Shown: positions 1 through 7,800 of the stretch, piece after piece
How the letters are laid out: every line of letters starts with the position of its first letter
Numbering within the stretch: the stretch's first letter is position 1
Assembly: GCA_002708765.1 (NCBI GenBank)
Contig: PAPD01000012.1
Coordinates: forward strand, 3,483 to 67,482
DNA: 64,000 nt
Reading direction: 5' to 3'
Origin: Gammaproteobacteria bacterium
Lineage (GTDB): Bacteria > Pseudomonadota > Gammaproteobacteria > Pseudomonadales > Azotimanducaceae
The notes under the pieces: generated by a model
The model's database searches: none
What the model was told of the DNA's origin: nothing
Seen by the model: only the letters and a program-made list of their open reading frames with translations
Position numbers and translations under genes: made by a program

Positions 1-28
1 GTGAATTCAGTCATCGTATTTTCTCCAA

Positions 29-478
29 TTAAAAGGTTCGTGGTGGTCCGACCTTGCGTTTTGGCCAGAGGAAATCAATTCGTGTCCGGTATATTAGCCA
101 CCTCCCAAAGACCTTTTTATAGACGTCATCATATATCCCATAAAGTATTTGAGTGTTTTTCTGGCCCTCTTGGGTCATAAGGTCGTGGAGGTACCATCGG
201 CCATGGGCAATCGTTTCGCTTTTGATCTCTATCATAGGGTTAGTTACAGCGTGAAGAACACCATAGGGAGGGCCTTCCCCATCCGCATAGCGCTGAAAAT
301 TTTCGCGGATAGAGTCCCTTCCTATCCAGTCCCCTCCGTAGTCAGGCCCGAATTCGCAAATGGCATCTTCAGTAAATAGATCACTCAGTTCCTCTATCTT
401 TTTTCCATCAAAATAGTGGCTATACTTGATTCTGAGTTGCTTGATGTTTTCGGTTTCTAGGAGCTCTTCTAGCGTCAT
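29..478 (-). CDS. SnoaL-like (NTF2-fold) protein, copy 1
   Basis: This 149-residue cytosolic protein has the size and fold signature of the SnoaL_4 branch of the NTF2-like superfamily: an N-terminal helix pair, then a segment reading LFTEDAICEFGP, then a C-terminal strand ending in FLWPKRK. Family members include small dehydratases and isomerases acting on polycyclic or steroid-like substrates, but many have no known reaction. It has no signal peptide. It is clearly paralogous to the gene at 11000-11491, sharing that LFTEDAICEFGP block and the WYLHD/SYLHD motif. It lies downstream of, and on the same strand as, the TonB-dependent receptor at 604-3144, separated by a strong hairpin. A catalytic role in the neighbouring catabolic cluster is an inference. 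Confidence 0.85.
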   Translation of the reverse strand: MTLEELLETENIKQLRIKYSHYFDGKKIEELSDLFTEDAICEFGPDYGGDWIGRDSIRENFQRYADGEGPPYGVLHAVTNPMIEIKSETIAHGRWYLHDLMTQEGQKNTQILYGIYDDVYKKVFGRWLIYRTRIDFLWPKRKVGPPRTF

Positions 479-552
479 CTAATACTCGAAGTTTATTCTC
501 GATCCTTTCTTATAATTCTGCTGAGATCCCCACAGCTCGACTTCGGGGAAGT

Positions 553-585
553 AGAATGGTGAGGTCCTTAGGACCTCACCATTCT
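553..585 (-). terminator. Strong stem-loop downstream of the TonB receptor gene
   Basis: A perfect 15-bp inverted repeat (553-567 with 571-585) encloses a 3-nt TTA loop. It lies 19 nt past the stop of the receptor gene and before the SnoaL-like gene. There is no clear T-run on either side, so it may work as a Rho-dependent or attenuating hairpin, or protect the 3' end of the mRNA, rather than as a classical intrinsic terminator. Confidence 0.6.
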
Positions 586-603
586 GTTCTGTTACCACAC
601 CTT

Positions 604-3144
604 TTAATTAAGGCTGTAAGTGACTTGCAGTGTCACCAGACGCGGTCTGCCGACATATGCAGTCATGTCACCATTTACTCCGGGGTTGATCTTCGCGAGA
701 GGTTTATTCGTGATTCTCGTCACATAGATCTCGTTAAAACAGTTAGTGCACATCAGACCTACCGACCAAGGTCCGTCTGTTTGATAGACGGTGGCCGCTA
801 GGTGTGTCACTGTTCTTTCAGGTATCTCGGTAAAAGGTTGATTCAAACTTCTTTCGCCCTCTGAGTGATGTATGCTGTCCCAAGTCGCTTCAAGTCCCCA
901 GCCCGCGGATACTTCCGTGTTGTAAGTTGCTCCGACGTTGATTGAGAAGGGAGGGCCTCCGTACTTGATGCCAGACAGGTCCTGTATGGGCACTCCATCG
1001 GGCCCAATGTGGCAATCAGGTGAGGACCTTGTGGCCAGATCAGTTCTAGCTCCATCGACGGGGTGGCAACCAGCATTCGCCCACTCGTCAAACTCGAGGT
1101 GAGCATATGAAAGGCTTGCTCTTAAGTCCCACGCTTCATTTGCTCGAAAAACAGCCTGCGCTTCTATGCCTTTATTAAGAGCAACAGCCGCGTTCTGCAG
1201 AGTAAAGGTTGTGGTGTTGGAGTTAAAAATTCCTACTTGAAGGTCTTCCGACTCATACCGGAAAAATGCGATTTCAGCATTGAGCCGGTTGTCCATGAAA
1301 CGGCCTTTCATTCCGAATTCGAACCCTTCCACGTCGGTTGCGTCAAAGACAAGAGTATCGTTAGCTACGTCTTCAGGTAACGCTGAAAGGTTTGGAACTG
1401 TTCCAGGGTTGGATATTCCGGCTGACTGAAATCCTGTTTTGAAGGCACCATAAAACATCAGATCTGCCCTTGGGAAATAGCTTACCGTCAGCTCCGGCGA
1501 TGTGTTAGATGTTTCGTCGGACGGAGTATAAACCAAACCTACTGGTCCGAACCCCAGAGCGCCACTGTTTTCGTGGAGATTACCACCGACTGCCGACCGG
1601 TCCTCATTAGTGTATCTAACTCCACCTGACAGTCTCCATTGCTCCGATACAGCGTAATCAAAGCTTCCGAACACCGAAAAACTTTGCACATCGTTATCCC
1701 ATAGCTGGTGATAGTTGATGTAGCTTCCCTGGTAAAGGCCTGGCTCTGGCCAGGGCGTGTTGGCTCCGAATATGTTGCTCAGCGATTCGGGCAAAATCTG
1801 AACCGGCGCCTCCAGATCTCTGAACATGTCTTCGTAGAAAGCTCCAACCATGAAGTTGAAGTCTCCATCAAAGTTTGATTGCAAACGCAATTCCTGGGTA
1901 ATCGAATCCCCGGACTCTCCCTGATCAGATACGACAACCGCAAAACTTGTGTAGTCGTAGTTGGTGTACTCGCGGTGGGTATAGTCCCAGTGACTGGTAT
2001 TTGAAGTGATAATATAGTCACCAAGATCCCAGGTTAGCTCGAGTGTTGTAAGATTATTTTCGAGCGAGCTGTAAAAGCGATCATCTTCGTCTATATAAGG
2101 GTGTGCAGCGATAACCCCAGCCGGAGGCAGGGCGCTGTTTCTCTCTAGCTTAGGACTATCGGTGCAGGTCTGGGAGGGATCAGGCCACAAAAAGGGACCA
2201 GCCCCATAATAAGGGTTAGATCCTACACCGTCCGCGCATGACCATAGAATAGTAACCCCTGATTCATTCTGTTCCGAATCTGAATAGAAGACTTTCAGTT
2301 TCGCCTGGAAATTATCGTTAGGCTCCCAGACCGTGGTCCACCGAATTACCGTCTGCTCTTGCCCGGGATATTTGTCCATGGATGGACCTCTCACAGGTTG
2401 CGGGGAGAAGTAAAAAGGCACCCCGACTCCTACGTCTGGTACGGTGTTATCCACGACTTCGGCATTGTTATCGAGCCACCCGCCATTCATGTTCTGGAAC
2501 CTGCCCGCTATACGCATAGAAAGCTGGTCACTTACAGGGAATGAAATTCCTGCTTCAATCACAGGGTCTTCCGATACAAATTCGTAGCTAGCCGAAATAA
2601 ATCCTTCAGGATCTGCTCCGACGGTCGGCGATCTGCTCACGACGCCAATTACTCCTGCCGGGCTGTTTTTCCCGAAATAAAGTGCCTGTGGTCCTTTAAG
2701 CACCTCGACCGACTGGGTGTCGAAGAATCCCACATCCAGCATATGGCTTCTCTGGAAGGGCATGCCGTCAATAACCAGTGAGACTGGTTGATCTGTTCCG
2801 TAGTCGACCGCTAGATTTCCTACGCCTCTTATCTGGATATCACCGCCTTGGCCTCCCCCGGTTCCTCTTTCGATTGTCAGGCCAGGTATCCTCGAAGTCA
2901 GGTCAATCAGGTCACGGGTTTTATATCTGTCTAGCTCTTCTGCCGTAAGAGCCGCGGCTGAAACAGGCACGTCAAGAAGTCGCTCTTCTCTTTTTCTAGC
3001 GGTCACCGTTATTTCCTCGATATCCGCTGCTAACTCTTCCGCTTGCAATATCGATATGGGTTGAAATCCGAATGCTAGAAGCAGACTTAATTTTAGAGCT
3101 CTAGTAATGAATTCTCTAGGCTTTGACGGGATGGATCCTTTCAT
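604..3144 (-). CDS. TonB-dependent outer-membrane receptor 1
   Basis: An 846-residue outer-membrane receptor. The start has an AAGGAG site about 6 nt upstream. An N-terminal signal peptide (hydrophobic stretch around residues 17-33, ending LQA) is followed by a TonB box near residue 43 (IEEITVTARKREE). Then come a plug domain (ISILQ to about residue 170, with LKGPQALYFGKNSPAG) and a long beta-barrel ending in an aromatic-poor LQVTYSLN. The EITVTARKREE box and plug type are those of the large receptor families of marine and sphingomonad-type bacteria that import hydrophobic or organic substrates rather than only siderophores. It is divergent from the ferredoxin/TetR/P450/Rieske genes, so the 3145-3379 spacer may control both. 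The substrate is unknown; a ligand consumed by the P450/Rieske cluster is plausible. Confidence 0.95.
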   Translation of the reverse strand: MKGSIPSKPREFITRALKLSLLLAFGFQPISILQAEELAADIEEITVTARKREERLLDVPVSAAALTAEELDRYKTRDLIDLTSRIPGLTIERGTGGGQGGDIQIRGVGNLAVDYGTDQPVSLVIDGMPFQRSHMLDVGFFDTQSVEVLKGPQALYFGKNSPAGVIGVVSRSPTVGADPEGFISASYEFVSEDPVIEAGISFPVSDQLSMRIAGRFQNMNGGWLDNNAEVVDNTVPDVGVGVPFYFSPQPVRGPSMDKYPGQEQTVIRWTTVWEPNDNFQAKLKVFYSDSEQNESGVTILWSCADGVGSNPYYGAGPFLWPDPSQTCTDSPKLERNSALPPAGVIAAHPYIDEDDRFYSSLENNLTTLELTWDLGDYIITSNTSHWDYTHREYTNYDYTSFAVVVSDQGESGDSITQELRLQSNFDGDFNFMVGAFYEDMFRDLEAPVQILPESLSNIFGANTPWPEPGLYQGSYINYHQLWDNDVQSFSVFGSFDYAVSEQWRLSGGVRYTNEDRSAVGGNLHENSGALGFGPVGLVYTPSDETSNTSPELTVSYFPRADLMFYGAFKTGFQSAGISNPGTVPNLSALPEDVANDTLVFDATDVEGFEFGMKGRFMDNRLNAEIAFFRYESEDLQVGIFNSNTTTFTLQNAAVALNKGIEAQAVFRANEAWDLRASLSYAHLEFDEWANAGCHPVDGARTDLATRSSPDCHIGPDGVPIQDLSGIKYGGPPFSINVGATYNTEVSAGWGLEATWDSIHHSEGERSLNQPFTEIPERTVTHLAATVYQTDGPWSVGLMCTNCFNEIYVTRITNKPLAKINPGVNGDMTAYVGRPRLVTLQVTYSLN

Positions 3145-3292
3145 GATGTCTCCTTTTGATAATTCTTTTTTTTTTCTGGAGTTTTTCGAACTACTTCACA
3201 GGTAATGTCGCCACAATCAGTAATTCACCTTCCTTTCTTATTCACTGCAACTTATGTAGTCAAGTACAGAAATCTAATTTAGACTACTACTA

Positions 3293-3308
3293 TGCGTGTT
3301 AAGACGCA
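3293..3308. promoter_or_regulatory. Candidate TetR-family operator palindrome
   Basis: A 16-bp near-perfect palindrome (half-site TGCGT, 7 of 8 positions pairing) lies in the divergent spacer, about 70 bp before the ferredoxin start. Its length and symmetry are typical of TetR-family operators, and a TetR-type gene follows at 3689. Binding is an inference. Confidence 0.35.
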
Positions 3309-3318
3309 AATCTATAAA

Positions 3319-3362
3319 AAATAGTGAAATAGTGGGTAATAAATAGTGAAATAGTGGGTAAT
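3319..3362. repeat. 22-bp perfect tandem duplication upstream of the ferredoxin gene
   Basis: Two directly abutting identical 22-bp units (3319-3340 and 3341-3362) each contain two ATAGTG hexamers 8 bp apart, giving four hexamers at 3321, 3329, 3343 and 3351. The array ends 17 nt before the ATG of the ferredoxin gene, so it lies in the 5' leader or promoter. It could be a regulator-binding array or a recent slippage duplication. Confidence 0.85.
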
Positions 3363-3379
3363 ATAAGGCGATTATTCCG

Positions 3380-3679
3380 ATGACGTTTGTTATTGCTAGT
3401 GCGTGCATAGACGTGCTCGACCAGTCCTGTATCGAGGTCTGTCCAGTAGATTGTATATATGCCGAGGATTCAGACCGAATGTGCTACATCGAGCCCAATG
3501 AATGCATCGATTGCGGCTTGTGCGAATCAGCCTGCCCGGTGGGGGCGATATTTGATGAGCCAGAAGTTCCCAGGGACGCAACACAGTTAACGGAAATCAA
3601 TGCCCTCTGGTTTGAAGATAAAGAGGGCGCTCGCACCAGGGTTGAAAAATATATGGAAGGGGGACCTGAGATTACATGA
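3380..3679 (+). CDS. 7Fe ferredoxin ([3Fe-4S][4Fe-4S])
   Basis: A 99-residue ferredoxin of the Azotobacter FdI type. By alignment with that family from memory, Cys9, Cys17 and Cys52 would hold the 3Fe-4S cluster, and Cys21, Cys42, Cys45 and Cys48 the 4Fe-4S cluster. The free cysteine usual at the CIKC position is a valine here, as expected if the first cluster is 3Fe. The motifs CIEVCPVDC and CIDCGLCESACP are seen directly. Small 3Fe or 7Fe ferredoxins commonly feed electrons to class I bacterial P450s, and a P450 gene lies two genes downstream. A ferredoxin reductase is not in the window. The next gene starts 9 nt after this stop, so the genes are probably co-transcribed. Confidence 0.95.
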   Translation: MTFVIASACIDVLDQSCIEVCPVDCIYAEDSDRMCYIEPNECIDCGLCESACPVGAIFDEPEVPRDATQLTEINALWFEDKEGARTRVEKYMEGGPEIT

Positions 3680-3688
3680 CGCTTTCTG

Positions 3689-4360
3689 ATGGGTAGCATA
3701 AGAAATCTGACTCCGAGACAGGAAGTCCGTCGCGAAAAGATTTTGTCGGCAACGAGAAAGCTGGTAGCGAGCCAGGGCTTTGATGGTATGGTAATGAGTG
3801 ACGTGGCCGAGGCCGCTTGTGTTTCTCCCACTACTCTGTACAACCTTTATAACACCAAGGACGAACTTTTATTAGAGGCGCTAAGAGGTCTTGTAGTCAA
3901 GAATTACGAGAAAGTTGGCCAGCGTTTTGGTGTTGGTAGCTGGCGCTACCTCCTTGGCGTTGTCGAGAACGGTGCGTGGCTCCGGAGTGCCGAACCCGAA
4001 TACGGCGAAGCTATTACCGACGCTCTTCTTAGAGCAAAGCCGGGGGACCCCTTAACCCAGCTTCTCTTTGAAAACGTTAGGCAGGACTTTGCTTATTCAC
4101 TCAAACAAATGAAGTTGAGAGGAGAGCTTGCCGGTGGCGTTGACCCGCAGCACCTGGCTGTGATCTTGCTCGGCAACTACTGGGGGACTTTTCTTCTCTT
4201 GAATAAAGGTATAGAAAAAAGCAGGAGACTCATTCATAGCGCGAACATTAATCTGTTGTCTGTTTTGATTGCGTCTACCTGTGGCGAAGTGAAAAAAGAA
4301 ATGAGTGACCATATTCTTGAACTAAGGCGATGGCAAAGGGAGGAGCTCAAAAGTGACTGA
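3689..4360 (+). CDS. TetR/AcrR-family transcriptional regulator
   Basis: A 223-residue regulator with a TetR N-terminal helix-turn-helix over about residues 11-58: RREKILSATRKLVASQGFDG, then VAEAACVSPTTLYNLYNTKDELL. The C-terminal ligand domain is divergent. It sits inside the operon, after the ferredoxin gene and overlapping the P450 start by 8 nt (the P450 GTG at 4353 precedes this gene's TGA). Members of the family usually repress their own operon and are released by a substrate or a CoA intermediate. The palindrome at 3293-3308 is a candidate operator. No good ribosome site precedes the ATG, which suggests translational coupling to the ferredoxin gene. Confidence 0.93.
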   Translation: MGSIRNLTPRQEVRREKILSATRKLVASQGFDGMVMSDVAEAACVSPTTLYNLYNTKDELLLEALRGLVVKNYEKVGQRFGVGSWRYLLGVVENGAWLRSAEPEYGEAITDALLRAKPGDPLTQLLFENVRQDFAYSLKQMKLRGELAGGVDPQHLAVILLGNYWGTFLLLNKGIEKSRRLIHSANINLLSVLIASTCGEVKKEMSDHILELRRWQREELKSD

Positions 4361-5720
4361 GATTTATAAGACGGTAGTGCCCGAGTCTCTGGAGGAGATT
4401 AATTTCCTTGATGCCGGCATACAAAATTGTCCCTATGAGGCATACCAGATGCTTCGGGATGAGGCGCCGGTATGGAAAGACCCACTTACCGGCTTCTATG
4501 TTATTTCGCGATTCGAGGACATGCGGGCGGTTCTCCTGGACACAAAAAATTTTTCTAATGACATGAGAATGGGGCAAGGGAATAGCAGAGAGCAACTTGA
4601 TCCGGAGCGAGCTTCTCGAATGCTGAAACTTTACGAAGAGACTGGGTGGGTGCCAGGAGCAACCCTGGCAGGTCGGGATGACCCTAACCATAAACAGATG
4701 CGCGCCATGTTTAATGAAGCGTTCAAGCCAAAGAAAATTAACGAAATGGATCCCTTTGTTAGGGATACGGCGTATAAGTTGATTGATGCCTTCATAGACG
4801 ATGGCAAATGTGACTGGATCAAGCAATATGCGGTGCCTCTGCCATTGATTGTGATCGGGAAGCAAATGGGAGTGCCAGAGAAAGATATATGGAAAATCAA
4901 GGCGTGGACCGATGCTTGGGTGCAACGGCTCGGGATGATGCAAACTGAAGAGGAAGAGCGCTGGTCGGTTGAAATGGAGATAGAGGCCCAACATTATTTT
5001 CAGCCCATCTTTGAGCGTTTAAGAAAATCTCCCGACGATAGCCTTCTGTCAGAGCTGGTTAACCGGATTATTCCCGAATGGGGAAGGCCGCTGACCGACA
5101 ATGAACTCCACGCCGAGACGATGGCGGACACCTTTGTGGGAGGATCTGAAACCACTACCAACGCTATTGGTTATGGGTTAAAACTGCTTATCGAAAATCC
5201 GGCGATATGGAGCAAATTGAAGAGTGATCCGGAAAAATATCTGAAGACCTTCTGTGAAGAGGTGATTAGACTTGAAGGACCAGTCCAGGGGCTGTTTCGG
5301 ATTGCGGCAAAGGATGTTGAGATACACGGTGTAACAATCCCGAAGGGGGCGATGGTTAACGTCCGCTACGCCGCGGCTAACAGGGATGAGAGAGAGTTTG
5401 ACTGCCCAGGTCAGCTTGATCTGGATCGTGAAAAACCCGGGAGGCACCTCGGTTTCGGTTCGGGAATCCACCATTGCCTTGGTGCTCCTCTTGCCAGAAG
5501 AGAATTGTTTTGGGCCTTTCATGCTCTTTGCAATAGAGTGGAAGCGTTGAGCTTTTCTTCGGGTAAGAATTCATTTGAAGTTGCACCGAGCTTTTCTTTA
5601 AGAGCTATGAAAGAATTGCACGTAGAATTTGAAGCAAAGCCGTTTGACCAGAGAATGAACCCGTCGGATTTCGATCTTGCTTCGGGAGCTACAGAGTTGG
5701 ACAATCCGGCTAAAAACTAG
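4353..5720 (+). CDS. Cytochrome P450
   Basis: A 455-residue soluble bacterial P450 monooxygenase. The GTG start is chosen because AGGAG lies 8-10 nt upstream. The I-helix motif is at about residues 260-266 (GGSETTT), the ExxR pair at about 302-305 (EVIR), and the heme-binding loop FGSGIHHCLG has its cysteine ligand at residue 375. No membrane anchor is present. The catalysed step is probably hydroxylation of a hydrophobic substrate with electrons from the 7Fe ferredoxin at 3380-3679. It overlaps the TetR gene by 8 nt and is followed 44 nt later by the Rieske oxygenase. It does not carry obvious signatures of a named subfamily, so the substrate is open. Confidence 0.97.
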   Translation: MTEIYKTVVPESLEEINFLDAGIQNCPYEAYQMLRDEAPVWKDPLTGFYVISRFEDMRAVLLDTKNFSNDMRMGQGNSREQLDPERASRMLKLYEETGWVPGATLAGRDDPNHKQMRAMFNEAFKPKKINEMDPFVRDTAYKLIDAFIDDGKCDWIKQYAVPLPLIVIGKQMGVPEKDIWKIKAWTDAWVQRLGMMQTEEEERWSVEMEIEAQHYFQPIFERLRKSPDDSLLSELVNRIIPEWGRPLTDNELHAETMADTFVGGSETTTNAIGYGLKLLIENPAIWSKLKSDPEKYLKTFCEEVIRLEGPVQGLFRIAAKDVEIHGVTIPKGAMVNVRYAAANRDEREFDCPGQLDLDREKPGRHLGFGSGIHHCLGAPLARRELFWAFHALCNRVEALSFSSGKNSFEVAPSFSLRAMKELHVEFEAKPFDQRMNPSDFDLASGATELDNPAKN

Positions 5721-5764
5721 TAAGAATGAGAGCAATAAAGAGGACGATTAAAAGGGGATAGGAT

Positions 5765-7120
5765 ATGGCGGAAATTTTTAAAGATCTGGATCCGGATACT
5801 ATGGTTCGGTCTCCTGGCGTTACTTACCAGGATTTGCTGGATCAGGACACTCATGAAGTGCCGGCAGTTTTAAGGCTTCAGTCACCCAAAGACCTGGGTT
5901 TCGATGATTTTTCTAAGGAGAGATATATTTCGAGAGAATATCATGAAAAAGAAGTCAAGAATTTATGGATGAAGGTTTGGCAGATGGCCTGTCGGGAAGA
6001 AGAAATCCCGGATCCCGGAGACCATCTGCGGTATGACATAGCTGGCGTTTCATTTGTTGTTGTCAGGCAGCTGGATGGAGGAATAAAGGCTTTCCCGAAT
6101 GCTTGCTTGCATAGAGGGCGAATGCTCAAAGAATTCGATGGGCACGCGTCAGAGTTGCGATGTGCCTTTCATGGTTTTGGTTGGGAGCTGAATGGTTGTC
6201 TGAAGGACGTGCCAGCGCGTTGGGATTTTCCTCAGATCAAAGATGAAGAATGGTCGTTGCCTGAGATACCTACCGCGACCTGGGCTGGATTCGTTTTCAT
6301 TAATCCGGATCAGGATTGTGAGCCGTTTGAGCCCTTTATTAAGGACCTCTCCGATCAGTTCGAGAGATGGGATCTGGGTTCTTTATATGTGCAGGCCCAT
6401 GTAGCGAGGAAAATGCCTTGTAACTGGAAGATTGCTCAGGAAGCCTTCTGTGAGGCCTATCATGTCAATGGCACTCACCCCCAGATTTTGCGAAGCCTAG
6501 GCGATGTGAATAGTCAGGTTGACGTATGGGACAATTGCGCACGAGTTATTACGCCAGGCGGGACCAGCAGCCCATTGCTTGAGTACGATATGAATGACGA
6601 GGATATTCTGAGAGCCATGATGGACATCCCTGTGGGAGGAGAAGTTCCGACGATTCCCCCAGGAATGAATGCGAGAGGTTTTCTAGCGGCGATCAGTCGG
6701 GAAGGGCTTAGAGCCGATGCGGGCGAGCGAGTAGACGAATACTGTGATGCGGAAATAGTGGATAGCATCGATTACACGCAGTGGCCGAATTTCCATCCTT
6801 GGGGAGCCTTCAACAAGATTGTCTACCGTTTCAGGCCTAACGGAGATGATCATCGCACCTCCATCATGGAGTGTTACCAGTTGATGCCGTTTCAGGGAGA
6901 GCGCCCTCCGGCCGCACCGATACACTGGCTTGGAGATGACGAAAAGTGGTCCTCTGCTTTAGGGTTTCTCGGGAGAGTTTTTGATCAGGACGTGTTTAAT
7001 ATGCCTAAGGTTCAGTGGGGGCTTGAGTCAACCTACAAAAAAGGTTTCACGTTGTCCGGTTACCAAGAATCAAAGGTCAGGTGGTTACATCACAAACTTA
7101 CTGAATGGGTTGGAGAGTAA
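5765..7120 (+). CDS. Rieske non-heme iron oxygenase, alpha subunit
   Basis: A 451-residue catalytic subunit of the aromatic-ring-hydroxylating dioxygenase superfamily. The Rieske cluster ligands are visible as Cys114-Leu-His116 (CLHRG) and Cys133-X2-His136 (CAFHGFGW). The mononuclear iron site is around HVNGTH (His233, His238), preceded by QEAFCEAY. The start is preceded by a good AGGGGATAGG site. The family introduces oxygen into aromatic, steroid or aliphatic substrates using an electron-transfer partner. No typical small beta subunit follows; instead two short unknown proteins do. With the P450 and FadD19-like ligase it suggests a multi-step oxidation pathway. The enzyme could be a mono- or dioxygenase, or a demethylase. 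Confidence 0.96.
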   Translation: MAEIFKDLDPDTMVRSPGVTYQDLLDQDTHEVPAVLRLQSPKDLGFDDFSKERYISREYHEKEVKNLWMKVWQMACREEEIPDPGDHLRYDIAGVSFVVVRQLDGGIKAFPNACLHRGRMLKEFDGHASELRCAFHGFGWELNGCLKDVPARWDFPQIKDEEWSLPEIPTATWAGFVFINPDQDCEPFEPFIKDLSDQFERWDLGSLYVQAHVARKMPCNWKIAQEAFCEAYHVNGTHPQILRSLGDVNSQVDVWDNCARVITPGGTSSPLLEYDMNDEDILRAMMDIPVGGEVPTIPPGMNARGFLAAISREGLRADAGERVDEYCDAEIVDSIDYTQWPNFHPWGAFNKIVYRFRPNGDDHRTSIMECYQLMPFQGERPPAAPIHWLGDDEKWSSALGFLGRVFDQDVFNMPKVQWGLESTYKKGFTLSGYQESKVRWLHHKLTEWVGE

Positions 7121-7122
7121 TC

Positions 7123-7383
7123 ATGAGCATGACTCATCCTTTTGATCCTGACTGCCTATATGAGCTCACAGAGGAAGGCAATATCAGGATTACTCAGGAC
7201 GGTAAAACCGGCTTTTTTACCGGGGAAGGAATCCATATATCTGGTGAAATTCGTTCGGCTGATCCGCAGATGTGTAACTGGATAACCAATGTCCCAAATC
7301 CGGATACTCAATTGACGACATCCAGGATCGCCGGGAGAGATGATGCCGGTGAATCCGTAAGCTCTCATTTAGGGGAATTTTGA
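7123..7383 (+). CDS. Small protein of unknown function after the Rieske oxygenase
   Basis: An 86-residue soluble protein with no family I recognise. I place the start at the ATG at 7123 rather than the in-frame ATG at 7105, because GGAGAG lies 5 nt upstream and the later start avoids overlap with the Rieske gene. The sequence is acidic with no transmembrane segment and a central glycine-rich stretch (GFFTGEGIHISGE). Its TGA is immediately followed by the TTG of the next gene, so it belongs to the operon. A role as a small accessory subunit of the oxygenase is possible but not shown. Confidence 0.75.
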   Translation: MSMTHPFDPDCLYELTEEGNIRITQDGKTGFFTGEGIHISGEIRSADPQMCNWITNVPNPDTQLTTSRIAGRDDAGESVSSHLGEF

Positions 7384-7755
7384 TTGGCAAGATATGTTCT
7401 TATCGGTTTGTGTGAGCCTCTGTCAGATAAAGATCAGGCTGCTTTTGATGAATGGTTTGTTGAGCAGCATATCGAAGACACGACCCGTTGTCCGAATTTT
7501 ATTAGTGGCAGTGTCTTTGAGCTAGCTGGACCCCACCTGGATCTGGAGACGAAAGCCAGGTATCTTTCGGTTTATGAGGTAGAGGCTCCTAGTTACGAAG
7601 AAGCAGAAGCAATACTGAATGAATGGCAGGCCGACCCTGAAGCCTGGGAAGGCCGAGCCCATCACATGAGAACTATGGAAAAGTTCGGATCTATACCAAT
7701 GAAAATAAATGGCTCGGGCTGGTACAAACAGCTAAAAAAAATCGAGTCATCCTAG
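7384..7755 (+). CDS. Dimeric alpha-beta barrel (EthD-like) small protein
   Basis: A 123-residue protein starting at a TTG directly after the preceding TGA. It begins ARYVLIGLCEP and contains DEWFVEQHIEDTTRCPNF, a pattern of the EthD/ferredoxin-like alpha-beta barrel proteins. The strand-helix layout and length fit that fold. Such proteins accompany degradative oxygenases, and some are required for oxygenase or P450 activity, but the assignment is by pattern only. It has no signal peptide and is acidic. It probably works with the oxygenases encoded before it. Confidence 0.75.
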   Translation: MARYVLIGLCEPLSDKDQAAFDEWFVEQHIEDTTRCPNFISGSVFELAGPHLDLETKARYLSVYEVEAPSYEEAEAILNEWQADPEAWEGRAHHMRTMEKFGSIPMKINGSGWYKQLKKIESS

Positions 7756-7800
7756 GCGCCAGAAGAAAAGGTGAAAAGTGAAAATTAGGGTTTTAGCGCG

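Noticed and set aside
3319..3362. CRISPR-like array
   Set aside because: Only two abutting copies with no spacers and no cas genes in the window.
4347..4994. Minus-strand 215-residue open frame opposite the P450 gene
   Set aside because: No recognisable motif, no ribosome site, and fully inside the clear P450 gene; it is an antisense shadow.
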